64,000 bases of DNA from Breoghania sp. (GTDB lineage Bacteria > Pseudomonadota > Alphaproteobacteria > Rhizobiales > Stappiaceae). Below, piece by piece: positions 30,397 to 40,864 of the stretch (the first letter of the stretch is position 1; each line of letters begins with the position of its first letter). The notes under the pieces are model-generated. The model was given only the letters and a program-made list of their open reading frames with translations, was not told the origin of the DNA and did no database searches. Made by a program: the position numbers and the translations under genes. The stretch covers positions 62,001 through 126,000 of the forward strand of contig NZ_JASJAV010000001.1 in NCBI RefSeq assembly GCF_030066895.1, written 5' to 3'.

Positions 30397-30496
30397 GACG
30401 ATGAGAGGCGCGGACGCCCAAGTACACGGTTCTTATCGAAAACGAATTTCACCGCCGAAACAGGCAAAACGCCTCGCTCGATCCCTCAAGCCACGT

Positions 30497-31580
30497 TCAG
30501 CCTGCAAAACCGGTTGGCCAAAACGAACGGCGTGCCGTCTCACGCAGCAATTCGGCGTAACGGCGCTTCTGGAACAGGCCGTTCAACGACACACGCGGCA
30601 AGACCACCATGTGATCGCGGTGTTCGGGGAGCCACCATGTGATCGCGGCGTTCGGGGAAAAGCGGCCCCGGCCGCGTGGTCACCGCCAGCTTGAAGCCGA
30701 GATCGGCGACCATGTCGAAATCGCGCGCATCCGCTGAATCCGGCCCGCCATAGGGATAGGCGAAAAACTCCGGCCGCGCGCGCCGAGTTCAGCTTCCTGA
30801 CGCGCCACATCGTCGAGAATCTGCGCCCGCGCCTCATCGGCAGACAGGCACTTCGCCGCATAGTGGCCGACCGTATGGCTGCCGATCATCACCAGCGGCT
30901 CCTCGTTCAAGCGGCACAACTCGTCCCAGTTCATGGCCAGAGACCGGCACAACTCACCGAGATCGATACCGGCCTTTTGCGAAAGATCGCGGATCGCGCG
31001 ACGCTGCGCGGCTTCGTCCAGCTCCTGCGCGAGCCAACCCCCCAACCGCTCATAGGCGGCATTCTTCTGGGAGGCGGTTTCGGTCGCGATCGTTTCCCGG
31101 TGCCCTTCGAAATCGATCCGAACCTCGTCGCTTTGCGCAATGATGCGTTCCAGCGCCAGTCACCACAATTCAGACGCCCCGCTCGCAATCCCACTTGCCG
31201 CGAACACCGTGAAGGGCACATCGTGGCGCTTGAAGATCGACAAAGCGGTTTCCAGATTGTCGCGATAGCCGTCATCGAGCGTCACGGTCGCGAACCGACG
31301 GGAGAAGTCCCCCCGCATCATGCGGTCGTGCATTTCCGCGATCGAGATGAATTCGACCCCGACGGCCTTGGTATCAAGGATGACCTGCTCGAGAAATTCA
31401 GGCGTCATTTCAAGAAAGGCGTTAGGCTGCAAATCCCCGTCATGCGCAGGCAGGACCCTGTGCAGCATGTAGATGAGCCCGCAACCCGCGCGCTATCGGA
31501 GCGAGAGCCTTATGTGCTCCGCTGAAATAGAGGGCGTCCATGACGGCTCGATAGCCGAGCATCTTCCAGAACTTTGTCAC
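30497..31580 (-). pseudogene. Polysaccharide deacetylase family protein, degraded
   Basis: NodB-homology carbohydrate esterase remnant. A GTG at 31580 or ATG at 31541 begins MDALYFSGAHKALAPIARG; a frameshift near 31480 precedes IYMLHRVLPAH. The metal-site motif is FATVTLDDGYRDNL, and the later GSHTVGHYAAKCLS block gives the H-x3-H ligands. Frameshifts near 31165 and 30780 and a 28-bp tandem duplication (30604-30659) destroy the rest. The natural C-terminus, RVSLNGLFQKRRYAELLRE, ends at 30497. The downstream CelD-like gene suggests a shared role in an extracellular polysaccharide. Confidence 0.82.
30604..30659 (+). repeat. 28-bp tandem duplication, 26 of 28 positions identical
   Basis: The unit starting CCACCATGTGATCGCGG occurs at 30604-30631 and 30632-30659 with two differences. 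It lies in the polysaccharide deacetylase remnant and shifts its frame by one. Confidence 0.93.
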
Positions 31581-31683
31581 GTTCTAATCCCGACACTTCC
31601 CCGCAACATATCTGATTATAACCACTCTTTCTTTAGGACTCCTTGATAGGAATGCCTATGAATGATCTACGAGGAGGATGTTC

Positions 31684-32881
31684 ATGTCGACGGCAACTGC
31701 GCCGGCTTTTGATGAGGCGATCCCGGTCGACGCAAAAGATCGGTCGGCCCCTTTCCGCCTGCGCGTCTACGACAGCTTCGAAGAAATCGAGCCCATCTGG
31801 CGCGCGTTGGAGGCCGATGCCGCCATGCCCGCCTATCAGGGGTTCCGCTGGCTGGAGCTGTGGTACCGCCATGTCGGCCTGAGGGAAGTGAGTCGTCTTG
31901 TCCTCGTCGCAGGTTACAGAGGTGAAACTCCGGTCTTCATCTGACCCTTCGGCATCCGGCGTTCAGGCCCGGTGACGGTGACCCGTTGGCTGGGCGGCAA
32001 GCTCAACAACCACAATTTCGGCATCTGGCGGGACGCAGCTCGCCCTGAAAGAGGTCGCACAGCGACGAACTCGACACGATCGACACGAGGAGATAGTGCT
32101 CGATCGACATTTTCGAGCTCGCCAACCAGCCCCGCACCTGGGGCGGTCACGAAAATCCCTTCGCCCGCCTCGATGCGAGGCCGAGGCCGAGCGACTCCTA
32201 TGTCACGGAAATCGGGCCGGATTTCGACGAATTCTACACGCAGAAGCGCTCAAGCCATGCCCGGCGCGGTTTGCGCCGCAAGCGCAAGATGCTCGGCGAC
32301 GGCGGTCCCCACATCTTCCGGGGAACGGATGAAGCAACGATAGAGCGCATCGTGGATGTGCTCGTGGAACAGCGTAACGCGCGCGCCGTAACCTCTGGCA
32401 TCCTGAGCGTCTTCGTCGTTCCCGGCGTACGCGACCTCTATCGCGACGTTCTCATCGACAGCCTGAGCGCAACGAGCGGCCCGCTTGCCGAAGCCCATGC
32501 GCTGGAAGTCGACGGCATCATCCGCGCGACCTATATCGGCGGCACCCATCACGGGCGCGATTCCTGCCACCTCAATTCCTTCCGCGAAGACGAGCTGAAG
32601 AACGCCACTCCGGGTGAGCAATTGCTGCTCGACGTGCTGAAATGCTGCTGCGAACGCGGCCTCACCCAGCTCGATCTCGGTATCGGCGAGATGAGCTACA
32701 AGGTGTCCTGGTGCAAACCGGATCCTCTGTTCGACAGTTCCCTGCCGATGACCGCACTGGGGCGACTGCACGCGCTGCTGGCCGAAACGAAGCAATCGGT
32801 AAAGCGCTCGATCAAGGCCAACCCGCTGCTGTGGAAGACCATCCTGAAATTGCGCCGGTTACGCAGCCACTCACACGGATA
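31684..32881 (+). pseudogene. CelD/BcsL-like GNAT acyltransferase, degraded
   Basis: Member of the family annotated as cellulose-biosynthesis acetyltransferase (GNAT fold, FemAB-like). ATG 31684 is chosen because GAGGAGG lies seven bases upstream. N-terminal DSFEEIEPIWRALEAD and AYQGFRWLELWYRH are typical. Lesions: TGA at 31942-31944 replacing Trp in FIWPFG; frameshifts near 32035, 32090 and 32200. The second half is open from 32271 (SGPLAEAHALEVDGIIRATY, LDLGIGEMSYKVSWC) to the natural stop. Confidence 0.83.
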
Positions 32882-32922
32882 GCTCCAAAACGGACAGCCG
32901 GGAGCCGATTCCGCGCGCGTCC

Positions 32923-34033
32923 TTATCCTGCCGCCGTTTCTTCCGGCCGCACGAGCCGTCCGCCGGTCAGGGACCTGGAAACACCTGTGGTTCCGGGAAA
33001 TGTCAGGGTTCGCCCGTCCAGGCTGCGCACCACCAGATAGGCGAAGGCCTGTGCCTCGATGAAATCTCCCACCCAGCCCTGCTGATCGCCCATCGTCACC
33101 TTGAGGCCGCTGCGCTGCGCAAGCTGATCGAGCATCGTCGGATTGCTTGCACCTCCGCCCACGACGACAAGCTCGCCGGGCCGATGCGGCACGAGCTTCA
33201 ACGCCCGCTAGATCGTCTCCGCCGTAAACGCGGTCAACGTCGCGCATCCGCCCTCAAGCGACATCTCCTCCAGCCCCTCGCAGGAAAAGGCGTCACGGTC
33301 GAGCGACTTGAGCGCGCGGCGCGAAAAATAGGGATTGTCGAGCCAGCGCGCGAGCGCGTCCTCATCCACCGTGCCGCGTGCGGCAAAAGCGCCGTCCGCA
33401 TCCATTCGCGCCGCCCCGTGGCGCTGAACGAAATCGTCGGTCAGCGCATTTCCCGGTCCCGTATCGAAAGCGATCAGGTCGTCCGCGCCCTTGCCGATCC
33501 AGGTGATATTGACCAGAACGATGGGCCGGTGGAGCCCCGCATTTTCCACCAAAGCGCGATGAAAGACCGGAACGAGCGGCGCGCCCTCCCCGCCCGCTTC
33601 CACATCCGCCACCCGCAAATCGGTCACGACCGGAATGGAAACCTCATTTGCAGCAAGCGCGCGCATCGCCAAGCTGCACCGTCAGATGCCAATCCGGCAC
33701 ATGGAAGATGATCTGGCCGTGAAATCCGATCACGTCGATATCACCCGCCGCAAGCCCCGCATCGTGCAGCGCGGTCTTGACGAGAAAAGCATGGACACGG
33801 GTGACGGCCTCTTCCGCCGCATACATTCCCGGCGTCCTTTCGCTTCGCAAGGTCACACGCCGGGCCTCCACAAGCGCTTTGCGGATCAGGTCGCGTTCAT
33901 CCTCCTCATAGGGACGAAACGCCGTCGTCCCCACCTTGATCAGTGATTTTCCGTCCGTTTCGATCACTGCCAGATCGATGCCGTCCATCGACGTCCCGCT
34001 CATCATTCCGAGCGCGCGGCGAACCTGTGACAT
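32923..34033 (-). pseudogene. anmK: Anhydro-N-acetylmuramic acid kinase, degraded
   Basis: Cell-wall recycling kinase that phosphorylates anhydroMurNAc. ATG 34033; ALGMMSGTSMDGIDLAVI is the ATP-binding signature. A frameshift at about 33660 falls after TVQLGDARA. The following frame, ADVEAGGEGAPLVPVFHRAL, is canonical. About eight residues of the NIGG motif are missing before NITWIG. TAG at 33208-33210 then interrupts before RALKLVPHRPGELVVVGGGA. The final domain is intact to 32923. It faces tyrS across a short gap, a common rhizobial arrangement. Confidence 0.88.
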
Positions 34034-34131
34034 GGACGTGTCTTTTTTGCCCGTGAAATTGCAGCCGATATCCGCTATGACCCAGCGCCCGCCCGCCGGA
34101 GGGCGCCCATGTGCAATCAAGGATCAACGCT

Positions 34132-35385
34132 ATGACCGTCTACAAATCGGATTTCATGAAGACCCTATCCGAGCGGGGCTTCATCTACCAGTGCTCCGAC
34201 CCGGAAGCGCTGGACAGGCTCTTCCTGTCCGAGACGGTCACGGCCTATATCGGCTTCGACTGCACGGCCAAAAGCCTGCATGTCGGCTCGCTCGTCCAGA
34301 TCATGATGCTGCACTGGATGCAGGAAACCGGTCACCGCCCCATCGCGCTTATGGGCGGCGGAACGACGCGGGTGGGTGATCCCAGCGGCAAGGACGAAGC
34401 GCGCAAGCTCCTCACAGGCGAGGAGATCGAGGCCAACAAGGCGGGGATTCGCAAGGTCTTCGAAGGCTTCCTCAATTTCGGCGAGGGCCCGAAGGACGTC
34501 GTGATGGCCGACAATGCCGACTGGCTGCTCGGCCTGCAATACGTCGACTTCCTGCGCGAAATCGGCCGCCATGTCTCGGTCAACCAGATGCTACAGCGCG
34601 AGAGCGTCAAGCTGCGGCTTGAGCGCGAGCAGCACCTCTCCTTCCTCGAATTCAACTACATGCTGCTTCAGGCCTACGACTTCGTGGAACTAACGCGCCG
34701 CTACGGCTGCAAGCTGCAGATGGGCGGCTCCGATCAGTGGGGCAACATCCTCTCCGGTGTCGATCTCGGTCGCCGTCTGACGGATACCGAGCTTTTCGCG
34801 CTCACCACCCCACTTATAACCACCGCTTCGGGCGCCAAGATGGGCAAGACCGCCGCCGGTGCCGTCTGGCTCAATGCGGAGATGCTGGCGCCCTACGATT
34901 ACTGGCAGTTCTGGCGCAACACTGAGAACGCCGATGTCGGCCGCTTCCTGAAGCTCTTCACCAAGCTGCCGCTCGACGAGATCGCCCGTCTTGAAAAGCT
35001 GGAAGGCGCGGAGCTCAATGAGGCCAAGAAGATCCTGGCAAACGAAGCAACGAAGCAGATGCACGGCGCCAAGGCGGCCGAAGAAGCGGCGGAAACGGCG
35101 CGCAAGACCTTCGAGGAAGGCGCGCTGGCGCACTCGCTCCCCTCCATCGAGATCCCGCGCGCGGATCTGGAGGCAGGCATCGGCCTTCTGGCGGCCTACG
35201 TGCAGGCGGGCCTTTGCGGATCGAACGGCGATGCCCGGCGCAACGTCAAGGGCGGCGCGGTCCGCGTCAACGACCAGGCAGTTTCCGACGAGCGCCGCGT
35301 CCTGACCGCGGACGATCTGACTGATGACGGCGTGATCAAGCTATCGCTCGGCAAGAAGAAGCACATCCTGCTGCGCCCGATGTGA
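34132..35385 (+). CDS. tyrS: Tyrosyl-tRNA synthetase
   Basis: Complete class I synthetase of 417 codons. Start ATG 34132 with AAGGA nine bases upstream. HIGH-type motif is SLHVGS, KMSKS-type motif is AKMGKT; tyrosine pocket YIGFDCTA and GGSDQWGNI are present. The C-terminal S4-like RNA-binding domain contains [12 protein letters not shown]. Essential and undamaged, unlike the genes on either side. Confidence 0.97.
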   Translation: MTVYKSDFMKTLSERGFIYQCSDPEALDRLFLSETVTAYIGFDCTAKSLHVGSLVQIMMLHWMQETGHRPIALMGGGTTRVGDPSGKDEARKLLTGEEIEANKAGIRKVFEGFLNFGEGPKDVVMADNADWLLGLQYVDFLREIGRHVSVNQMLQRESVKLRLEREQHLSFLEFNYMLLQAYDFVELTRRYGCKLQMGGSDQWGNILSGVDLGRRLTDTELFALTTPLITTASGAKMGKTAAGAVWLNAEMLAPYDYWQFWRNTENADVGRFLKLFTKLPLDEIARLEKLEGAELNEAKKILANEATKQMHGAKAAEEAAETARKTFEEGALAHSLPSIEIPRADLEAGIGLLAAYVQAGLCGSNGDARRNVKGGAVRVNDQAVSDERRVLTADDLTDDGVIKLSLGKKKHILLRPM

Positions 35386-35420
35386 GCGGATCCCACTCGC
35401 ACCGAGTGAGGAATGATCGA

Positions 35421-35450
35421 ATGGGCTCCCTGGCAGGGGCCCATTTTCGT
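35421..35450 (+). terminator. Terminator after tyrS
   Basis: ATGGGC and inner CCC pair with GGG and GCCCAT across a short loop, followed by TTTTCGTTTT, 36 bp beyond the tyrS stop. Confidence 0.72.
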
Positions 35451-35474
35451 TTTGGGGGTTGGCTTTAGTGGGCG

Positions 35475-35820
35475 GCCCATCTTTCGAGACGGCGCTGATG
35501 CGCCTCCTCAGGATGACGCAGTGTGGGGTTGCGCGCGCTATTCGTTGCGATGTCCCCGAGTGCCCGGCAAACCAAGACAAACGCGATTGTCATCCCCGCG
35601 CAGGCGGGGATCCAGTAACCACAGGACTTCGCTCACGGATCGAAAAGCAGCACTCTCGGGGTGCTGGATCCCCGCCTGCGCGGGGATGACAGTCAGGGGC
35701 AAAACGCGCTCATTGCAGATCACTCAGTCACGGCAACATCGGGTCTATATTTTCCGCGGTACACTAACCCGATAACGTCACCCTGAGGAGGCGCGTCAGC
35801 GCCGTCTCGAAGGATCGGCC
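35475..35820. repeat. Composite repeat: family A pair enclosing a family C element
   Basis: Left A copy 35475-35520 (GCCCATCTTTCGAGACGGCG), right inverted A copy 35771-35820 (CGTCTCGAAGGATCGGCC end). Between them sits a complete family C element at 35588-35691 with near-perfect arms TGTCATCCCCGCGCAGGCGG. The A copies pair over at least 40 bp. No gene is seen in this 460-bp gap. Confidence 0.87.
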
Positions 35821-35846
35821 GCACGAAAGCCCCAGCCCCTAATCAC

Positions 35847-38800
35847 CTACTCGAAAATCTTGCGGAAAATCCCCGGTGCGATCGCCGACATCGGATTGAC
35901 CGAGATCGTCGGCGTCTGCAGATCGCCCGTCACGCGGAAAGTCACGCCCAGCAATCCGCCGTTCCGCCCGCCCAGAAGCTGGCCCAGAACCGGGATCTGA
36001 CCGAACAGGTTGTTGACCGCATAAGCCGGAACGAACGTGCCCTTCAGATTGACCTGCTGCGTATCCAGATGAACGTTACCGTCCACCGCGCCGCCCAGAA
36101 TGGGCCCTCGCAGGGCGCCGGAATCGATCGTCAGCACCCGCCCCACCTTGTGGAACAGCACGTCGAGCTTCTGGAACGACATCTCACCGCGCGCCAGCCG
36201 CCGACGACGGCTGATCGGGTGCGAATCTCCGCCGATCAGGTCCGGATCGGCGTTGACAATCTTCTTCAGCGCCGGGTCGTCAGTGATCGTCAGGTCGGTC
36301 ACCAACAACCTGCCCGTCGCATGTCCTTCGCCCGGCAGATTGACCGTCATCCGCGCCTTGCCGCCCCGCAGCCGATCGTAGAAATTGAAGAACCGGAACA
36401 GTCCCCCGGCACCCCCCGCATCGATCTCGACCGTCGGCACAACATCGCCATCGCTGGTCAGCGATGCCGTCATTTCGCTGTGCCCGTCGACCAACCCCTT
36501 CGCGGAGAACGCGGCAACCTCCCCCTTCACTTGCCTCAGATCGAGCGCAAAGCTCGTAATCGTGGCGCTGTTGAAGCCCGTCAAACGGTTGGCGCGGACC
36601 TCCACGTCGACATTCTTCATCGGGTTGTTGCCGGCGCTCTTGCTCTCGCCGGCGGCGTCCTTGTCGCCGCGCTTGAGCTTGGCAATGAACCCGCGCGCAT
36701 CGAAACTGTCGGCATGGAGTTGCACCGAATAGCCCGAGCCCTTCCGCGTGATCGACAGCCGTCCGGAATCAGACTTGCGCAGGGCGAACTTGTCGAAATC
36801 GGCTTCCAGCAGTTCCCCGTTCGCGCCGATGCGCAGATTGCCCTGGATATCGACACCGTCCGATGTCAGTCGGAAATCGTCGATCTCCTGGGTCTTGCCC
36901 TTCTCGCGAACGGTGACACTGGCCCGCGCGGGCACACCTGCGCCCTTGGTCCAGCCGAGTTCGGGCAGTCGCAATTCGCTCTGGGTCAGATCGGCGACCA
37001 TCCAGCGCACACCATTTTTCGCCGTCTGGACGTTGAGCCGCAGCTTGCCGTCGATCAGCCCGCCGAGATCGATCCCGCGATCGGCCAGATCGCCCGCATC
37101 GAAGTCGAGAACGACGCCCTGATCGCGCGGACTTCCGCCCTTCAGCGGCTGATCGAGATCGATTTCAACCGGCAGGCCGTTCAACAGCCCGCGACCACGC
37201 ACGACCGCCGCCGCAGGATCGGCTGAAACCTGCAGATCGGCGTTGCGGATCACCTGCCCGCCAATCGCCTCGGTGCTGGAGAAATCCTTCAGCTTCGCCG
37301 CCACCGTCCAGGCCACGTCCTGCGGCGTGACAGGCTCTTCATTGCGCCTCACCGGGAACCCGGCGGTGACCGTCACATCCGCCTTGCCCGAAAGGCTGTC
37401 GGGACTGATATCGAGCCGGCTGCGCCCGTCGACCGGATGCTGTTCCGCGATCCGCGCAATATCTTCCGCAGCGCCGTGCAGGGTCAGCTTGAGCTGCCCC
37501 TCCTTCTCTTCAGGCCGCAGATCGGGGATCGTGAAACTGCCGTCATCGACACCGACCTGTCCGCCGCCCGGCGCCACCGTCTGCGCCTTGTCGACCGCCA
37601 TCTTGAAGGCGCCGTCGCAGATCGTCGCGGTCGCTGACATGCCGGTGAGATCGGGCAGATCGCCGATCGTCTTCAGCTTGCCGTCCTTGAGCTTGAAATC
37701 AAGCCGGAGCCCGTCCGGCGTCCAGCCCACCGTTGCCTGATCACCGTCGAAGCCGAGCGGATCGAGCGCAACGATGAAGCGCGCATCTTCCAGCTTTCCC
37801 GAAACCGCGTGCTTGATGAACCAGCTCCGCGCTTCCGGCACCATCATCGCCGGCCAAAGCCGCTTGAGGCTGGCAACGGTCAGTTCCTGCGACGACACCG
37901 CGACCGCGGCAAGTGGCCCGTCGGGGCCGAACTCCACATTGCCCGCCGCCGTCACCGAAATCGGCCCGGCGCGAAGGCTGAACGTATCGATGTCGAGCAG
38001 CATCTGCGCAGGGTCGAAGCTGCCGAAAAGGAGACCGCGATCAAGGCGCAGCGGAGGTCCGGAAACGTCGCGCGGCTTCAGCCGGGCCTGCGGCGATTCA
38101 AGCGCGAACTGCCATGTGTGCCGGGTCGCATCGGGCGGACGGATCTCGCCGTGGAAGATCACGCGCGTATTGCCGAAGGCAGCAAAAGACGGCTCCAGAA
38201 CCACCTGCGGATGATCCGGCGTCCATGACAGTGCCAGAATCATCTCGTCGATCAGGATGGCGTCATCGTCATGCAGGCTGATATAGCCCGCCCCGACGCC
38301 GAGTCGCACCTCGCCGCGAACCAGATTGTCGTCATCGTCGAGATGGAACATCGTCTGGGGAAACAGCGGCAGATCGAGGCCACGCCCCGGACGCACCGGA
38401 TAGTCGGCGGGCAGCAGGTCGGCCACCGTCACGTCGGCCGCCGACAGCGAGAACCAGCGCCCGCCCGTCTTTTCATCCACGCCGTTTCGAAAACGCATGT
38501 TCCAGCGCCCCGCCCGGCCCGCAACCGATGCATCGATCTGCATGAGCTTGCCGGTCTCGTCACGCGAGATCCACATGTCGATCGTATGGAAGGTGCGCTT
38601 CAATTGACCGTTCAGCGCCACTTCCGCGTCGTCGACCACAACGCTCTCGATCCCGAAGGTCGCGAAATCCGCAACCGCAGCCCCGACCGCGGCATCGACC
38701 TCCTTGGCCAGATCAGCGGCAGACGGAATGACCGAAACCGCGCCCTCGGCGCGCTCCACCGAAATCTCCGGCCGCTCAAGCCGGATCCGTCCGAGATTGA

Positions 38801-39263
38801 CATCGCCGATCAGCAAGCGAAGGAACGAGGTGTTCATCCGCACTTCCGGGATTTCGGCGCTGACCGCGCCGCCCGGGGTCTGAACAGATACGTCGAGAAG
38901 AGAGAGAGGGGCCGCTGCGGTGCCGGAAAAATCGATCCGCACCGCCTCAATATCGAGATCGGCACCGCGCGCACGCTGGGCCAGATAGTCGGATGCGAGT
39001 CGGCCGAGCCAGACGCTGTCATAGGGCGTGAAGGCAAGTCGCGCACCGACAACGATCAAAAAGGCCAGAACCACGAGCCCGAGCAGCACGCGGATTCGCA
39101 GAAACCGACGACGGACCTTGGTCTCCCCTGCGGATTTCTGCTGCCGACGTCGTCCGGGCCATCTCACTGGCGCTGATTCCCCTTGATCCGGTTTTTGGCG
39201 CCTGTACGCTCGGCGCGCTTCACCGGTCCCCCCAAGAACCGATCCATATGAACCGGTCTGCAT
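35847..39263 (-). CDS. AsmA/YhdP-like envelope protein (DUF3971, AsmA C-terminal region)
   Basis: Intact 1138-residue protein: a basic cytoplasmic tail, one membrane anchor at about residues 55-75 (IRVLLGLVVLAFLIVVGARL), then a very long periplasmic beta-rich region ending in the AsmA_2-type domain (RGEMSFQKLDVLFHKVGRVL, AVDGNVHLDTQQVNLKGTFV, FGQIPVLGQLLGG). By family knowledge such proteins act as bridges for phospholipid transport to the outer membrane. Largest gene here and free of lesions, so probably important for the cell. Start ATG 39263; an internal start near the anchor is possible. Confidence 0.86.
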   Translation of the reverse strand: MQTGSYGSVLGGTGEARRAYRRQKPDQGESAPVRWPGRRRQQKSAGETKVRRRFLRIRVLLGLVVLAFLIVVGARLAFTPYDSVWLGRLASDYLAQRARGADLDIEAVRIDFSGTAAAPLSLLDVSVQTPGGAVSAEIPEVRMNTSFLRLLIGDVNLGRIRLERPEISVERAEGAVSVIPSAADLAKEVDAAVGAAVADFATFGIESVVVDDAEVALNGQLKRTFHTIDMWISRDETGKLMQIDASVAGRAGRWNMRFRNGVDEKTGGRWFSLSAADVTVADLLPADYPVRPGRGLDLPLFPQTMFHLDDDDNLVRGEVRLGVGAGYISLHDDDAILIDEMILALSWTPDHPQVVLEPSFAAFGNTRVIFHGEIRPPDATRHTWQFALESPQARLKPRDVSGPPLRLDRGLLFGSFDPAQMLLDIDTFSLRAGPISVTAAGNVEFGPDGPLAAVAVSSQELTVASLKRLWPAMMVPEARSWFIKHAVSGKLEDARFIVALDPLGFDGDQATVGWTPDGLRLDFKLKDGKLKTIGDLPDLTGMSATATICDGAFKMAVDKAQTVAPGGGQVGVDDGSFTIPDLRPEEKEGQLKLTLHGAAEDIARIAEQHPVDGRSRLDISPDSLSGKADVTVTAGFPVRRNEEPVTPQDVAWTVAAKLKDFSSTEAIGGQVIRNADLQVSADPAAAVVRGRGLLNGLPVEIDLDQPLKGGSPRDQGVVLDFDAGDLADRGIDLGGLIDGKLRLNVQTAKNGVRWMVADLTQSELRLPELGWTKGAGVPARASVTVREKGKTQEIDDFRLTSDGVDIQGNLRIGANGELLEADFDKFALRKSDSGRLSITRKGSGYSVQLHADSFDARGFIAKLKRGDKDAAGESKSAGNNPMKNVDVEVRANRLTGFNSATITSFALDLRQVKGEVAAFSAKGLVDGHSEMTASLTSDGDVVPTVEIDAGGAGGLFRFFNFYDRLRGGKARMTVNLPGEGHATGRLLVTDLTITDDPALKKIVNADPDLIGGDSHPISRRRRLARGEMSFQKLDVLFHKVGRVLTIDSGALRGPILGGAVDGNVHLDTQQVNLKGTFVPAYAVNNLFGQIPVLGQLLGGRNGGLLGVTFRVTGDLQTPTISVNPMSAIAPGIFRKIFE

Positions 39264-39398
39264 CGCATTCCTGCAGAATCCGGTTTTCTTATACGACTTT
39301 ACGCAGGGTACATGGAGAAAACCATGTACCCTCCCCCCTTGCGCCAGCGGTTGTCGACCTGATCTTTATGCGTCGAAAGCCGACGAAAGGAAGGCATC

Positions 39399-39869
39399 AT
39401 GAGCGATTTGCAGGAAGGAGCGATGGCTCCCGATTTCACCTTACCGACGGATGGTGAGTCCGTCGTCTGGCTGAGCGACCTGAAGAGCTGCAAGGTGGTG
39501 GTCTATTTCTACCCCAAGGCGGACACCCCCGGCTGCACGACCGAAGCACTAGACTTTACCGCGCTCAAATCCCAATTCGAAGCCGCAGGCACCACCGTGA
39601 TCGCGATTTCCCCGGATGCTTGCGACAAGCGCGCGAAGTTCCGCGCCAAGCACAACCTGGACGTCGTTCTCGCCTCCGACGAAGACCATTCGATCGCTGA
39701 GAGCTACGGCGTGTAGAAGGAAAAGAAGAACTACGGCCGCACCTATATGGGCATCGAACGCTCCACCTTCCTGATCGACGCCGAAGGCCGGATTTCGAAG
39801 ATCTGGCGCAAGGTCCGCGTCAAGGGGCATGCCGCCGCCGTTCTGGAAGCTGTTCAGCAGGCCGCATGA
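39399..39869 (+). pseudogene. bcp: Thioredoxin-dependent peroxiredoxin (Bcp), one in-frame stop
   Basis: Thiol peroxidase family. MSDLQEGAMAPDFTLP start; peroxidatic Cys in KADTPGCTTEALDF; IAISPDACDKRAKF follows. TAG at 39714-39716 replaces the Trp of the conserved YGVW segment and cuts off the last 50 codons (KNYGRTYMGIERSTFLIDAE). No other lesion, so this looks recent. The stop overlaps the ATG of the DUF455 gene (ATGA). Confidence 0.9.
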
Positions 39870-40703
39870 GCGAGCCCTTCACCGAAGAGCCCCGCCGATC
39901 CCCCCGCGCCGGTTCGCTCGAAGCCGGCGCGGCGCAGATCGTTGCCTGCCCGGACACCGGCGAGAAGGTGCGCCTCCTATGAGCTGGCACGCGCCTGGTT
40001 CGCACGTTCCGTTTCGCTCAAGACCGCGGGCCGCCTCGCCCTGCCGAAACGCCCAAACCGTCCCAAGCGGCCTATCCTTCTGCCCCCGCGCGACATGCCT
40101 GCCGCGCTGCGCCATGGGCGGGACGCGGGCCAAGGTCGCGCTGCTTCATTTGCTCGCCCATATCGAACTGAACGCCGTCGATCTGACCTAGGATCTGATC
40201 GCCCGCTTTGCTTCCCAGCCGATGCTGCGCTCGTTCTTCGATGACTGGGTTCAGGTCGACCTTGAAGAGGCCAAGCACTTTTCCATGCTCGACAAGCGGC
40301 TGATCGAAGTGGGCGCTGCCTACGGCGATCTCCCCGCCCACGACGAGCTCTGGCAGGCGGCGGAGGAAACCCGCTCCTCCCTGATCGCGCGGCTTGCCAT
40401 CATCCCGCTCGTTCCGGAGGCGTACGGCCTCGACACCACCCCGCCGATGATCGAAAAGGCGAAAACCGGCGGCGATGATGCCACCGCACACATCCTCGAA
40501 ACGATCTATCGCGACGAGAAGCGCCACGTCGCCTTCGGCGCGAAATGGTTCCGGTTCCTGTGAGACCGGCACAACCTGCGCCCCGAGCCATGGTGCGCAA
40601 GAATTTCCGCGGTGCGCTGAAGCCGCCCTTCAACTATCGCGCCCGCTCCGAGGCGGGGCTGACCCCGGGCTTCTACAAACCACTCGCCTCGCTCGTCGGC
40701 TGA
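39866..40703 (+). pseudogene. DUF455 ferritin-like protein, degraded
   Basis: Family PF04305, a predicted di-iron ferritin-like protein. ATG 39866 overlaps the bcp stop. A frameshift near 39980 follows CPDTGEKVRL; LPPRDMP and LLHLLAHIELNAVDL (an E-x2-H type metal motif) appear in other frames. TAG at 40189-40191 is probably a former Trp; the middle, including DDWVQVDLEEAKHFSMLDKR and ILETIYRDEKRHVAFGAKWF, is open. TGA at 40561-40563 and another shift follow before the natural end GFYKPLASLVG. Confidence 0.85.
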
Positions 40704-40864
40704 CGGCGTTCTCAAAACCTTTGTTAACCTTACCGGTGTTTTAATTCCGTTGAGTTCGGGGGGCCGGACATTGAGCGACACGCTGCGACACCCGTCGCGA
40801 TTTGTGCCGAGGCCCAAAGACGCACCCCCTGCCCGTGCCGATCAGTTTTTAGCCGGTTCGCGCC

